From NCBI GenBank assembly GCA_937907495.1, contig CALESS010000524.1, positions 1 through 10,194 of the forward strand: 10,194 nucleotides of DNA, given 5' to 3'. The first letter of the stretch is position 1. Every line of letters begins with the position of its first letter. Made by a program: the position numbers and the translations under genes. This document shows, in pieces, positions 1 through 6,677 of the stretch. The notes beneath the pieces were generated by a model. The model was not told where the DNA came from. It made no database searches and saw only the letters and a list, made by a program, of their open reading frames with translations. This DNA is from an uncultured Anaerolineaceae bacterium (GTDB lineage: Bacteria > Chloroflexota > Anaerolineae > Anaerolineales > Anaerolineaceae).

Positions 1-975
1 CTGCACCTGCATCGGTAAATCGGCCAGGCTGCCGGCGTAAATTAGCGCCCGGCGGGTGGCAAAGGGTTGGTAAGGCTCCGGGTTGGCCACCGTCAGGCGG
101 TAGGTGCAATCATCCGCCACCAGTTGATGCAGGAAGGTGAAAGCCTCCAGGCCTTGCGGGGTATCAAAGCGCAAACCATTTGAGAACTCGGCGCCGAAGC
201 CCTCCAGCCAGCCAAGCAGGGTGTAGGCGTCATTATCCAGCAGCCAGCCGCCGCTGCCGCGCAGGCTGTACTCTGCAGCCAGGTTGGCTTTCATGGCCGC
301 GCACACCTGGGCCTTGAAATCCGCCGGGGTGGTGGGGGGCCGGGCGTAATCCAGTTCCTTTGCCCAGGTGAGATTGTAAAACAGTAAGCGGATGTTGCTG
401 ATCAACGGCAGGCTCACCACTTGTTCCCCGGATTGTGGAACATTCCCCAGGCCGGGCAGGAAATCAGCGATTTCTTCAGCCGTCAGGCCCCATTCGGAAT
501 CATCCATCAACAGGCCCAGGTCGAGCAGAGAACCGGTTTCCGCTTCAAGCCCGGCCAGTTGGGTGGGTGACCCCAGCACCAGGGTCGGAAGTTGGCCGGG
601 TTTCGCCGCGAGGTAGGCATTTTGCAGGGCTGTTTCGCCGCCAAAACCCCGGATTTGCACTTGCAAGCCCCAGGCGTTGGACTGATTGAACTCATCCACC
701 TCGCTTTGCAACGCAGATTGAAGGTGCCCCAACCACGGATGCCAGAGGCTGACTGTTAAACCGTTTAAGCGCTGAACATCCGCGGGAAAGGTGGGCGTGA
801 GCGAAGATATGCTGAGGGGGGTGGCCTGGGAGGTCGGCGCGGGACGGGTGCCGGTCGGCAGGGGTGTGGGCGCCGGAGTAGGTGGTGTGGGGCTAAACTG
901 GCAGGCATTCAGCAGCAGGGCAGCCAGCAGAAGCCAGGGGAGAATGCGGCGAAGGGATGAAGAAGTTGGTTTCAA
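1..975 (-). CDS. Extracellular solute-binding lipoprotein (ABC sugar-binding type), C-terminus beyond window
   Basis: An open frame of 325 codons runs from 975 to the window edge with no stop, so the C-terminus is missing. Seen: a basic N-terminus (RR at residues 9-10), a hydrophobic stretch, and a lipobox LNAC with the lipidated cysteine at residue 25. A Thr/Pro-rich linker (about 26-62) follows. From about residue 73 the fold-like sequence begins (TVSLWHPW, then a helix with DEFNQSN), as in family 1/8 solute-binding proteins that feed carbohydrate ABC importers. It would be anchored outside the membrane. Start choice: no ATG lies in frame between the upstream Nudix gene and the signal peptide. 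TTG at 975-973, 4 nt after the Nudix stop, gives a normal-length signal peptide, but the ribosome-binding site is weak. Ligand and permease partners are not visible. The class is fairly sure; the transported substrate is unknown. Confidence 0.8.
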   Translation of the reverse strand, partial: MKPTSSSLRRILPWLLLAALLLNACQFSPTPPTPAPTPLPTGTRPAPTSQATPLSISSLTPTFPADVQRLNGLTVSLWHPWLGHLQSALQSEVDEFNQSNAWGLQVQIRGFGGETALQNAYLAAKPGQLPTLVLGSPTQLAGLEAETGSLLDLGLLMDDSEWGLTAEEIADFLPGLGNVPQSGEQVVSLPLISNIRLLFYNLTWAKELDYARPPTTPADFKAQVCAAMKANLAAEYSLRGSGGWLLDNDAYTLLGWLEGFGAEFSNGLRFDTPQGLEAFTFLHQLVADDCTYRLTVANPEPYQPFATRRALIYAGSLADLPMQVQ

Positions 976-979
976 TGGT

Positions 980-1603
980 TCAATCCAGGTCGGTGGGAAG
1001 GTTGGGCTGGTGGAGATGCTCAAACATACGCTCAATATCAGCGGGGGTGGTGCGGCTAAGCGAAAGCTCTGGAAGCTCCCCCAGGGGGAAGAAATCTGCC
1101 CCGCCGGTCTCCAGGCTCTCGGCTGGCGCGCCGCCTTGCAATTCACAAAGAATGTAAATTTTGTAGGTGTGGAAGAGATGCGGCGGATGCCCGTGCAGGG
1201 AGCGGTCGTACAGGGCTAGAAGTTTGCTGGCTTTCACCTCGTAACCGCTCTCCTCACGCACTTCACGCTCCACCGCCAGGCGGGGCGGTTCACCTACATC
1301 CACCCAGCCGCCGGGCAGCGTCCAGCGGTTGCCATCCGACCGTTCCTGGACCAGCAGGATCTTCTCATCCCGAAAGACGACACCACGCACATCCAGCTTG
1401 GGGGTGGCATAGCCGGCCTGGTTGTCCAGCAATCCGCATACCGTTTCAAAGTCTTCTCCACTGCTGGCGGCAATCATTTCAGCAGCCAGCTCTCGCAGCA
1501 GGTGGTAGCGCTCCAGGTCATAAGGGTTGCGGCAGTACGCCATGCCATCCTGGGCCAGGGCGGCCAGGCGTTGGGCATAATCCAGCCAGGTGGGTGCGGT
1601 CAT
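980..1603 (-). CDS. Nudix hydrolase with N-terminal Nudix_hydro_N-type region (ADP-ribose pyrophosphatase-like)
   Basis: 207 residues. The N-terminal part (residues 3-45, WLDYAQRLAALAQ then YCRNPYDLERY) looks like the helical domain that precedes the Nudix fold in a group of putative ADP-ribose/nucleoside-diphosphate hydrolases. The Nudix box is complete at residues 99-121: G99, E105, then REVREESGY at 113-121, matching GX5EX7REUXEEXGU. The metal-binding glutamates are therefore present and the enzyme should be active on a nucleoside diphosphate linked to another group, in the cytoplasm. The start is ATG at 1603-1601, preceded by GGAGGA with a 6-nt spacer. A longer frame begins at 1699 but lacks this support and would cross the putative promoter. 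It sits 4 nt upstream of the solute-binding lipoprotein, so the two are probably cotranscribed. The exact substrate cannot be told from sequence. Confidence 0.92.
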   Translation of the reverse strand: MTAPTWLDYAQRLAALAQDGMAYCRNPYDLERYHLLRELAAEMIAASSGEDFETVCGLLDNQAGYATPKLDVRGVVFRDEKILLVQERSDGNRWTLPGGWVDVGEPPRLAVEREVREESGYEVKASKLLALYDRSLHGHPPHLFHTYKIYILCELQGGAPAESLETGGADFFPLGELPELSLSRTTPADIERMFEHLHQPNLPTDLD

Positions 1604-1622
1604 CGGTGTTCCTCCAGCGAGT

Positions 1623-1651
1623 ATTAAAACACATCCCGGCAGCTGCGTAAA
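1623..1651 (-). promoter_or_regulatory. Putative sigma-70-like promoter for the Nudix/solute-binding pair
   Basis: On the minus strand TTTACG (1651-1646, four of six matches to TTGACA) and TTTAAT (1628-1623, five of six matches to TATAAT) are separated by exactly 17 nt. A start site near 1616 would give a very short leader with the GGAGGA ribosome-binding site at its 5' end, which is tight but possible. It lies in the only intergenic gap over 100 nt. This is motif matching by eye only. Confidence 0.35.
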
Positions 1652-1654
1652 GCA

Positions 1655-1671
1655 CAGGGGATTTTCCCCTG
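1655..1671 (-). terminator. Hairpin between sugar dehydrogenase lipoprotein and Nudix gene; possible weak terminator
   Basis: A perfect 7-bp inverted repeat (CAGGGGA / TCCCCTG) closes a 3-nt loop, about 50 nt after the stop codon of the sugar dehydrogenase gene. On the minus strand it is followed by TGTGCTTTACG, not a U-run, so it is not a classical intrinsic terminator. Its position just upstream of the putative -35 box would also suit a regulatory site. The rest of the 116-nt gap (1604-1719) shows nothing else recognisable. Confidence 0.3.
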
Positions 1672-1719
1672 CACCCGGCTGCAATCGTATATCCGCCAAC
1701 GGTGGACAGGCAGAAAATT

Positions 1720-3036
1720 CTATGGAACCAGCTTGAAGATCTTCCCGGAGGTGTGATCCAGCAGGTAGATTTCGCCTGCGGTGTCCTGGCCGAAGGAGCT
1801 GATGAGGAAATCCGTATCAAACAGCTTGAGGGTTGCCCAGCTTTCACCCTGGGGGGCCAGCCCCCAGATGTTGCCGGTGCAATAATCGCCATACAGGTAC
1901 ACTCCCTGCCATTCCGGCAGAGATTGGCCGCGGTAGACATAACCACCCGTCACGGAGCAGCCGCCTTCGTTATGGTTATACTCCGCCACCGGATCCAACA
2001 GGGCCAGGTCCGCAGGTGCCTTGCCCTCGAAATCGTGAGCGCCTTCCCGGTAATCCCAGCCGAAGTTCAAGCCGCCGGGGGCTGCAGCCGGGTAAACGTC
2101 AATCTCCTCCCAGACTCCCTGGCCCACATCTGCAATGTACAGGTCACCCCGCAGGGTATCAAACGAAATCCGCCAGGGGTTGCGCAGTCCGTAGGCCCAA
2201 ATCTCGGCCTTGCCGCCGCCATTGGCAAAGGGGTTATCTGCGGGGATGGCATACGGGTCGCCGCTGACATCCAGGCGCAGAATTTTGCCAAGCAGGGTGT
2301 TCAAATTCTGACCGTTGCCCTTCGGGTCATTGGCCGATCCTCCATCCCCCAGCGCAACGTAGAGATAGCCATCCGGGCCAAAGGCCAGCGCACCACCGTT
2401 GTGGTTGCCATAGGGCTGCTTCACTTGCAGCAACACTTTCTGGCTGCCCGGGTCAGCGGAGAGGAAATCTTCCGCAGCCTGAAAACGGGCGATGACTGTG
2501 TCACCGCGGCGGTCTGTGTAATTGAGGTAGAAATAATGGTTTTCGGCAAATTGCGGGTCGAGGGCAATTCCGAGCAAACCCTGTTCATTGTCATTGCGGA
2601 CCGCGGTGCCAGTCAGGTCCAAAAAGGGCTGAGGGCGCAATTGGCCATCCTCCACCACGGAAATCTGCCCGCGCTGTTGCAGCACATACGCAACCTGTGG
2701 GGCATTGGGCAGGAAGACCATGCCAACGGGCAGGTCAAAGCCGGATGCCCATTGCACCCAGTTGGCGCTGTTGGGCTGGGGCAGGGTCACATCTATTTTC
2801 CCGCCCGGCGTGGCGGTGGCATCCGGCGTGGGAGCATTCGAGGAAGTTGGGGCATGGGTGGGCATAACGTGCAGCGTCACCTGCAGGCCGGGGGTGCTTT
2901 CCGTGACTTTGGCAGCATCCGTAACCTGCACAGCCGGGGTGGCGGGGGTAGGCTGGGTACACCCGGTCAGCAGTACCAGCCCGAAAAGGGCAATCAAGAA
3001 TTTATCCGCCTGGCGGCGGAGCGAGTTCAGGTTCAT
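1720..3036 (-). CDS. PQQ-dependent glucose/sorbosone dehydrogenase-like lipoprotein
   Basis: 438 residues. Seen: a signal peptide ending in the lipobox LTGC with cysteine 26, a Thr/Pro/Ala-rich linker to about residue 80, then a six-bladed beta-propeller of the soluble glucose dehydrogenase/sorbosone dehydrogenase family. Diagnostic stretches are EQGLLGIALDP (151-161), NHNGGALAFGPDGYLYVALG (211-230, H212 matching the catalytic base of soluble glucose dehydrogenase), GKILRLDV (250-257), LRNPWR (284-289, the Arg-Asn pair that contacts PQQ), and SFGQDTAGEIYLL (414-426). Cysteines 360 and 386 could form a disulfide. The family oxidises sugars or aldoses with PQQ outside the membrane; the substrate is not predictable. 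The start is ATG at 3036-3034 with GAGGAG and a 7-nt spacer lying in the last codons of the preceding gene, only 4 nt away. An upstream ATG at 3081 would lengthen the signal peptide unnaturally. Translational coupling to the DUF1232-like gene is likely. Confidence 0.9.
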   Translation of the reverse strand: MNLNSLRRQADKFLIALFGLVLLTGCTQPTPATPAVQVTDAAKVTESTPGLQVTLHVMPTHAPTSSNAPTPDATATPGGKIDVTLPQPNSANWVQWASGFDLPVGMVFLPNAPQVAYVLQQRGQISVVEDGQLRPQPFLDLTGTAVRNDNEQGLLGIALDPQFAENHYFYLNYTDRRGDTVIARFQAAEDFLSADPGSQKVLLQVKQPYGNHNGGALAFGPDGYLYVALGDGGSANDPKGNGQNLNTLLGKILRLDVSGDPYAIPADNPFANGGGKAEIWAYGLRNPWRISFDTLRGDLYIADVGQGVWEEIDVYPAAAPGGLNFGWDYREGAHDFEGKAPADLALLDPVAEYNHNEGGCSVTGGYVYRGQSLPEWQGVYLYGDYCTGNIWGLAPQGESWATLKLFDTDFLISSFGQDTAGEIYLLDHTSGKIFKLVP

Positions 3037-3040
3037 GGGG

Positions 3041-3400
3041 TTACTCCTCGTCCGGTGGTATTCTGCGAAATTCCGCATCAATCACCTGGTCTGAAGTCGA
3101 ATTCGGGTCATGAGCCGTGGTATCCACCACCCCGCGGATGGCAGCAAGATGCTCCGCCACCACCTCCGGCGGGGAAAGCTCGACAAAGAGCGTCATTCCG
3201 AGCCAGAGCACGCCCATATCATCCAACGGGGTGGGTAAATCCACCGGGTTGATGAGATAGGCCAGGCTGGCAACAGGAAGGAGCTTGAGAAAAAAATTAA
3301 CCCGCCGATCGAGCATCAGGTGGCCGATCAAACGGAAACGGGCTGCAATGGCAGAAACCCCTCCCCCTCCGGAGTTAGGAATTTGGGCGGGCTTTGGCAT
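3041..3400 (-). CDS. Small DUF1232/YkvA-like membrane protein
   Basis: 119 residues. The N-terminal 20 residues are glycine/proline-rich. A hydrophobic segment at about 36-50 runs into YLINPVDLPTPLDDMGVLWL (48-67). The pattern of Leu-Ile-x-Pro-x-Asp followed by a Leu-Asp-Asp turn and a second hydrophobic stretch is the DUF1232 signature. The acidic C-terminus ends in PPDEE. The biochemical role of this family is not established. The start is ATG at 3400-3398, preceded by AGGAGA with a 7-nt spacer. A longer frame reaches 3505 but would overlap the glycosyltransferase upstream and has no better start. It lies 22 nt after that glycosyltransferase and 4 nt before the sugar dehydrogenase lipoprotein, so it bridges the two parts of the apparent operon. 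Confidence 0.75.
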   Translation of the reverse strand: MPKPAQIPNSGGGGVSAIAARFRLIGHLMLDRRVNFFLKLLPVASLAYLINPVDLPTPLDDMGVLWLGMTLFVELSPPEVVAEHLAAIRGVVDTTAHDPNSTSDQVIDAEFRRIPPDEE

Positions 3401-3422
3401 AATACGATCTCCTATATCCGGA

Positions 3423-4196
3423 TTATACCTGTTTTTCAAACATTTTGCGCCGCCGCCAGTTGATATAGGGGGAGACCAGCTTGCGTACGTAATACTTGGC
3501 CACAATCACGGAGAGGAACGAGCCACCCTCCCGGTAATGCACCTTCAACATCTCCGGCCAACAGCGGTCATCGGCGGTGATGGTTTTGGCATCCCGGTGG
3601 AGGCGGAAGTTAGCCCACAGGCGCGGCACGTAGAGCGGCGGGGCGATCCGGGCCAGGCGCACCCAGAGGTCGTAATCCATGGCAAAGAAGAAGGAAGGAT
3701 CCAACGGCCCCACCTGGCGCACCAACTCCGCCCGGAAGAAGGAAGCCTGCTGGGGAATATGAACGTATCCCTCGCGCAAGCGGCGGTAATCCGTTTGGGC
3801 TGCCGGGAACCGGCCAATCACCCGGCCGCTCTCGTCAAGGTAGTTGCAATCCCCATAGACCATGGAAACCTCGGGGTGCTGCTCCAGCAGTTCCACAGCC
3901 TGGCGCACCGCCCCCGGCTCGAAAGTATCATCCGAATTCAACCAGGCCAGCACCTCGCCGCTGGCGCGGGCAAAGCCCTTGTTGATGGCATCCGTCTGAC
4001 CTCTATCCTTCTCACTCACCCAGCCCGCCAGCCGATCAGCATATTTGTGGATGATTTCGAGGCTGCCATCGGTCGAGCCGCCATCCATGATGAAATATTC
4101 AATATCCTCGTAATCCTGTGAGAGGACGGACTGGATGGTGGCCTCGAGGTAGGCAGCCTGGTTAAAAGAGGGCGTGACGATGGTGACACGGGTCAT
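3423..4196 (-). CDS. Family 2 glycosyltransferase (GT-A fold)
   Basis: 257 residues. The N-terminus TRVTIVTPSFNQAAYLEATI is the first nucleotide-binding strand of GT2 enzymes. DGGSTDGS (38-45) and the metal-binding NSDD (87-90, the DxD-type motif) follow. MDYDLWVRL (173-181) occupies the place of the usual catalytic ED-x-x-LW motif. A basic C-terminal tail (WRRRKMFEKQ) may touch the membrane surface; no transmembrane helix is evident. It should transfer a sugar from a nucleotide donor to a lipid-linked glycan on the cytoplasmic face. Donor and acceptor are unknown. Its ATG overlaps the stop codon of the preceding membrane glycosyltransferase by 4 nt (ATGA), with GGAG 7 nt before the start, so coupling is expected. 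It is a paralogue of the GT2 gene at 5739-6674, sharing GW-x3-KDRGQ-x-DAINKGFA and the same motif spacing. Confidence 0.93.
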   Translation of the reverse strand: MTRVTIVTPSFNQAAYLEATIQSVLSQDYEDIEYFIMDGGSTDGSLEIIHKYADRLAGWVSEKDRGQTDAINKGFARASGEVLAWLNSDDTFEPGAVRQAVELLEQHPEVSMVYGDCNYLDESGRVIGRFPAAQTDYRRLREGYVHIPQQASFFRAELVRQVGPLDPSFFFAMDYDLWVRLARIAPPLYVPRLWANFRLHRDAKTITADDRCWPEMLKVHYREGGSFLSVIVAKYYVRKLVSPYINWRRRKMFEKQV

Positions 4197-5695
4197 GGGG
4201 TTGCTCCGCGCAGATCATAGATTTGGTAGCCATCACCCTCTGCCAGCAAGGGATATGCGTTGAGTATCGCCTGCAATTCGGGCTGGGAGGCCAGGTCCGC
4301 CTGGGCGGTGACCACAAAATAAGCGTGACCGGCAGTCAGCTCGGAAAATTCGGCAGCCACGTTGCGCTCCCCCGCCCCGCGCAAATCGCGCAGGGAGAGG
4401 TCATCCGCCGAAGGCCAGAACTGGTTGGGCGAACGCCAGCCATAATATCCCAGGCGTACCCCGTAATCATTGGTCAGCAGCACAAACGTCCCATCCTGCG
4501 GGATGGCCTCGCCGATGCGCTGCCAGGCAATCGGTTCGTTGGCATAATTTTGCCCGACCAGCACCGAGCGGCTGACATAAGCCCAGTAACCCACGGAGGC
4601 CACCAGCAGACCGGCCACCGCCACCCGCCAGAAGCGGGGTTGGTTTTTCAAAGCGCCAAAGAGCACATCCAGCACCGGCGGCAGGCAGAGCGCCACGATT
4701 GCCACCAGCGAGAGGTGGTAATACTCATGGGTGGTGTATTGAAACGGCCAGGTGATGCCATACAAGATATAGCCGATCCACAAACCCAGCGCCACCGGTC
4801 GGATTTCCTTTTTCATCAGTGCCAGCCCGAGCACCGCCAGGGCAGCCATCGCCAGGCCGGTCAGGCTGCCAATCATCGCCAGCCAATCCGCGTAATAATT
4901 ACTGGTCAGCAGCAGGCGGGACATGGTAACCGTCCAGAAGGAGGCATATTCCCCGGCAGCCGGCCCCAGCATGAAGAGGTAGTAGACGATGGCAGGAATC
5001 AACATCAGGGCGGCTGCCGTGTATACCTGCGGATCGCGCAAGAGCTTTTTCCACGGGCGGTTGACGAGCAAAGAGCCAATCATCATGGCAGCCACGAAAA
5101 AGCCCGCCACCACTTTGATCAAAATTACCAGCCCTCCCACCAGCCCCAGGCAGACCAGGCGGCCCCAGGTGGGTTTTTCCAGCCAGCGGACGAGCGCCAG
5201 GGCTGTCACCAGCAGCAGGCCCACCATCCACGGATCGGGTTGAAAAGCCCGGCTGGCCTGCACACCAAAAGGCAGGAAGAAGTAGAAACACACGCCGAGG
5301 AGCGCGGCCCAGGGCGAAGCAAAGCGCCGGACCAGGCGGTAGAGCGCCCAACCACCGAGCATCCAAACGAAGATGGCGTAGATGCGCGGCACCCAAACCT
5401 GTTCCGAGCCGATCAGGCGGTAGGTTAGGGCAACCAGGCCTTCAAAAATCGGGGGTTCGTGGGCGCCCTGCACCGCAGCCAACTGCAACGCCTGTTGGCG
5501 CAGCTCGGGCGTCACGGCTGCCGGATCCATTTGCAGCCACAGGCCGCGGGCGATGATCGCATCCCGCAGTTGGCGCACCGGGTGAAAGTCAAGCGGGGGG
5601 TCTTGCAGATCCAGCAGGCGCACCCCGGCTCCCAACAGGAATACCAGGGCCAGGACCCAATTTTGCCAGGAGCGTACAGGACGAATGAATTTCAT
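4193..5695 (-). CDS. Polytopic membrane glycosyltransferase, GT-C fold (ArnT/PMT-like, family 39 type)
   Basis: 500 residues with roughly ten or more hydrophobic segments up to about residue 375, then a soluble C-terminal region (about 378-500). Seen: D36 in PLDFHPVRQLRDA in the first external loop, where GT-C enzymes carry a catalytic acidic residue, and a second acidic site at HEPPIFEG (79-86). QASRAFQPDPWM (146-157) is the Ser-Arg-x-x-x-Pro-Asp type motif common in ArnT/PMT relatives. Such enzymes take a sugar from a polyprenyl-phosphate donor and attach it to a lipid or protein acceptor on the outer face of the membrane. The acceptor is unknown. The start is ATG at 5695-5693 with GAGG 7 nt upstream. 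It is 43 nt downstream of one GT2 gene and overlaps the next by 4 nt. An O-antigen-type or oligosaccharyl role cannot be excluded, but GT-C is the best fit. Confidence 0.85.
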   Translation of the reverse strand: MKFIRPVRSWQNWVLALVFLLGAGVRLLDLQDPPLDFHPVRQLRDAIIARGLWLQMDPAAVTPELRQQALQLAAVQGAHEPPIFEGLVALTYRLIGSEQVWVPRIYAIFVWMLGGWALYRLVRRFASPWAALLGVCFYFFLPFGVQASRAFQPDPWMVGLLLVTALALVRWLEKPTWGRLVCLGLVGGLVILIKVVAGFFVAAMMIGSLLVNRPWKKLLRDPQVYTAAALMLIPAIVYYLFMLGPAAGEYASFWTVTMSRLLLTSNYYADWLAMIGSLTGLAMAALAVLGLALMKKEIRPVALGLWIGYILYGITWPFQYTTHEYYHLSLVAIVALCLPPVLDVLFGALKNQPRFWRVAVAGLLVASVGYWAYVSRSVLVGQNYANEPIAWQRIGEAIPQDGTFVLLTNDYGVRLGYYGWRSPNQFWPSADDLSLRDLRGAGERNVAAEFSELTAGHAYFVVTAQADLASQPELQAILNAYPLLAEGDGYQIYDLRGATP

Positions 5696-5738
5696 AGGAT
5701 TGCCTCGATCGAAAGGGATGCTGCAGGAAATCGCAGCC

Positions 5739-6674
5739 TCACAGGTCCACCTTACCGCGGCGCAAGCGGTAATAGAGGTCCTTCAGCCGGCCCAGGCCCA
5801 GCAGCGCCAGGGCTGCATAGGTCATGCGGTGAGCCTCCCGTAGGGCGGTGGGAGGATGCTGACGGAGGGATTGCAGGTAAGCCCGCAATGCCGGCCCGGC
5901 CTGTCCGCCATCCAACAGGTATCGGGCGTTGATGCGGTGTGCCCCCGCCCAAATGCGGCGGCGGTTGGCGGCCAGAAGGTTTTGCAAGCCGGGTTGGCTT
6001 TGCATCCAATCCAGAATGGCATAAGCCTCCTGACCAAACCGGGCGGCCTGGGCAACGTTCTTGGCATCTGCGTGGTAACGGGCGGCAGCCAGTTCTCGGG
6101 GGATATGCTTCAGCCCGCCCTGCTGGGCCAGGCGCAGCCATAGCTGATGATCGAGCAAGAAGTGATAATTCAAATCCAGGTACCCGGCCCGCTCCAGCGC
6201 TGAACGGCGCATAAAGACCCCCGGCTGTCCGAGGATATTAAAGGCCATCAAATCCGCCAGGGTCCAATCGCCATAGTGCATCACGTTGAAGGTTCTCCCG
6301 CGGCTGTCCACGGAACGGACATCTCCATACACCAGGGCCAGCGAGGGGTCTGCCTGCAAGGCCTGGACGGCCGCCTGCAAAGCGCCTGGCAGATAGAGGT
6401 CATCGGAATTCAGCCAGGCGATGATTTCTCCGGTGGAAAGCGCAAAGCCTTTATTGATGGCATCCGCCTGGCCCCGGTCTTTTTGGGCGGCCCAACCCGC
6501 CAGTTGTAGTTCATAGCGCTGGATGATCTCCAGGCTGCCATCCGCAGAACCGCCATCCATCACCCAATACTCGAGGTGTGGGTAATCCTGCTCCAATACC
6601 GAACGCATCGTCTGCTCCAAAAAAGCGGCCTGGTTATAAGACGGGGTGATGATGGAAACGCGCGGCAGGCTCAT
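5739..6674 (-). CDS. Family 2 glycosyltransferase with C-terminal helical extension
   Basis: 311 residues. The GT-A core runs from VSIITPSYNQAAFLEQT to about residue 205, with DGGSADGS (40-47), the DxD-type NSDD (89-92) and DHQLWLRL (175-182) in the acceptor/catalytic-base position. The last motif starts with DH where relatives have ED or MD-x-D, so the exact base is uncertain. After residue 210 there is an extra helical, Ala/Leu/Arg-rich region (about 100 residues) that the second GT2 gene in this window lacks. It probably acts on a membrane-linked glycan. The ATG at 6674 is 3 nt after the DUF115 gene's stop and has no clear Shine-Dalgarno sequence, so it probably depends on translation of the gene before it. 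Confidence 0.93.
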   Translation of the reverse strand: MSLPRVSIITPSYNQAAFLEQTMRSVLEQDYPHLEYWVMDGGSADGSLEIIQRYELQLAGWAAQKDRGQADAINKGFALSTGEIIAWLNSDDLYLPGALQAAVQALQADPSLALVYGDVRSVDSRGRTFNVMHYGDWTLADLMAFNILGQPGVFMRRSALERAGYLDLNYHFLLDHQLWLRLAQQGGLKHIPRELAAARYHADAKNVAQAARFGQEAYAILDWMQSQPGLQNLLAANRRRIWAGAHRINARYLLDGGQAGPALRAYLQSLRQHPPTALREAHRMTYAALALLGLGRLKDLYYRLRRGKVDL

Positions 6675-6677
6675 GGT

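Noticed and set aside
1604-1699. 32-codon N-terminal extension of the Nudix protein
   Set aside because: It crosses the hairpin and putative promoter, and the ATG at 1603 has a strong GGAGGA at ideal spacing and matches the family N-terminus.
1702-3252. 516-codon open frame on the plus strand opposite the sugar dehydrogenase gene
   Set aside because: It is the antisense shadow of a well-supported gene with clear family motifs. Its translation shows no recognisable domain, and it overlaps two real genes.
3401-3505. 35-codon N-terminal extension of the DUF1232-like protein
   Set aside because: It would lie inside the end of the upstream glycosyltransferase. The internal ATG at 3400 has a good ribosome-binding site, and the extension has no conserved look.
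3285-4121. 278-codon plus-strand frame opposite the GT2 gene
   Set aside because: It is a shadow of the conserved GT2 coding sequence and has no family signature.
4223-5428. 401-codon open frame on the plus strand opposite the membrane glycosyltransferase
   Set aside because: Its His/Gln/Arg-rich composition is what the complement of a Leu/Ala/Val-rich membrane protein gives. There is no domain and no convincing ribosome-binding site.
5696-5738. Possible hairpin (GCTGC/GCAGC) in the 43-nt gap before the membrane glycosyltransferase
   Set aside because: There are only five base pairs around an 8-nt loop and no U-tract. Such repeats are expected by chance in GC-rich DNA.
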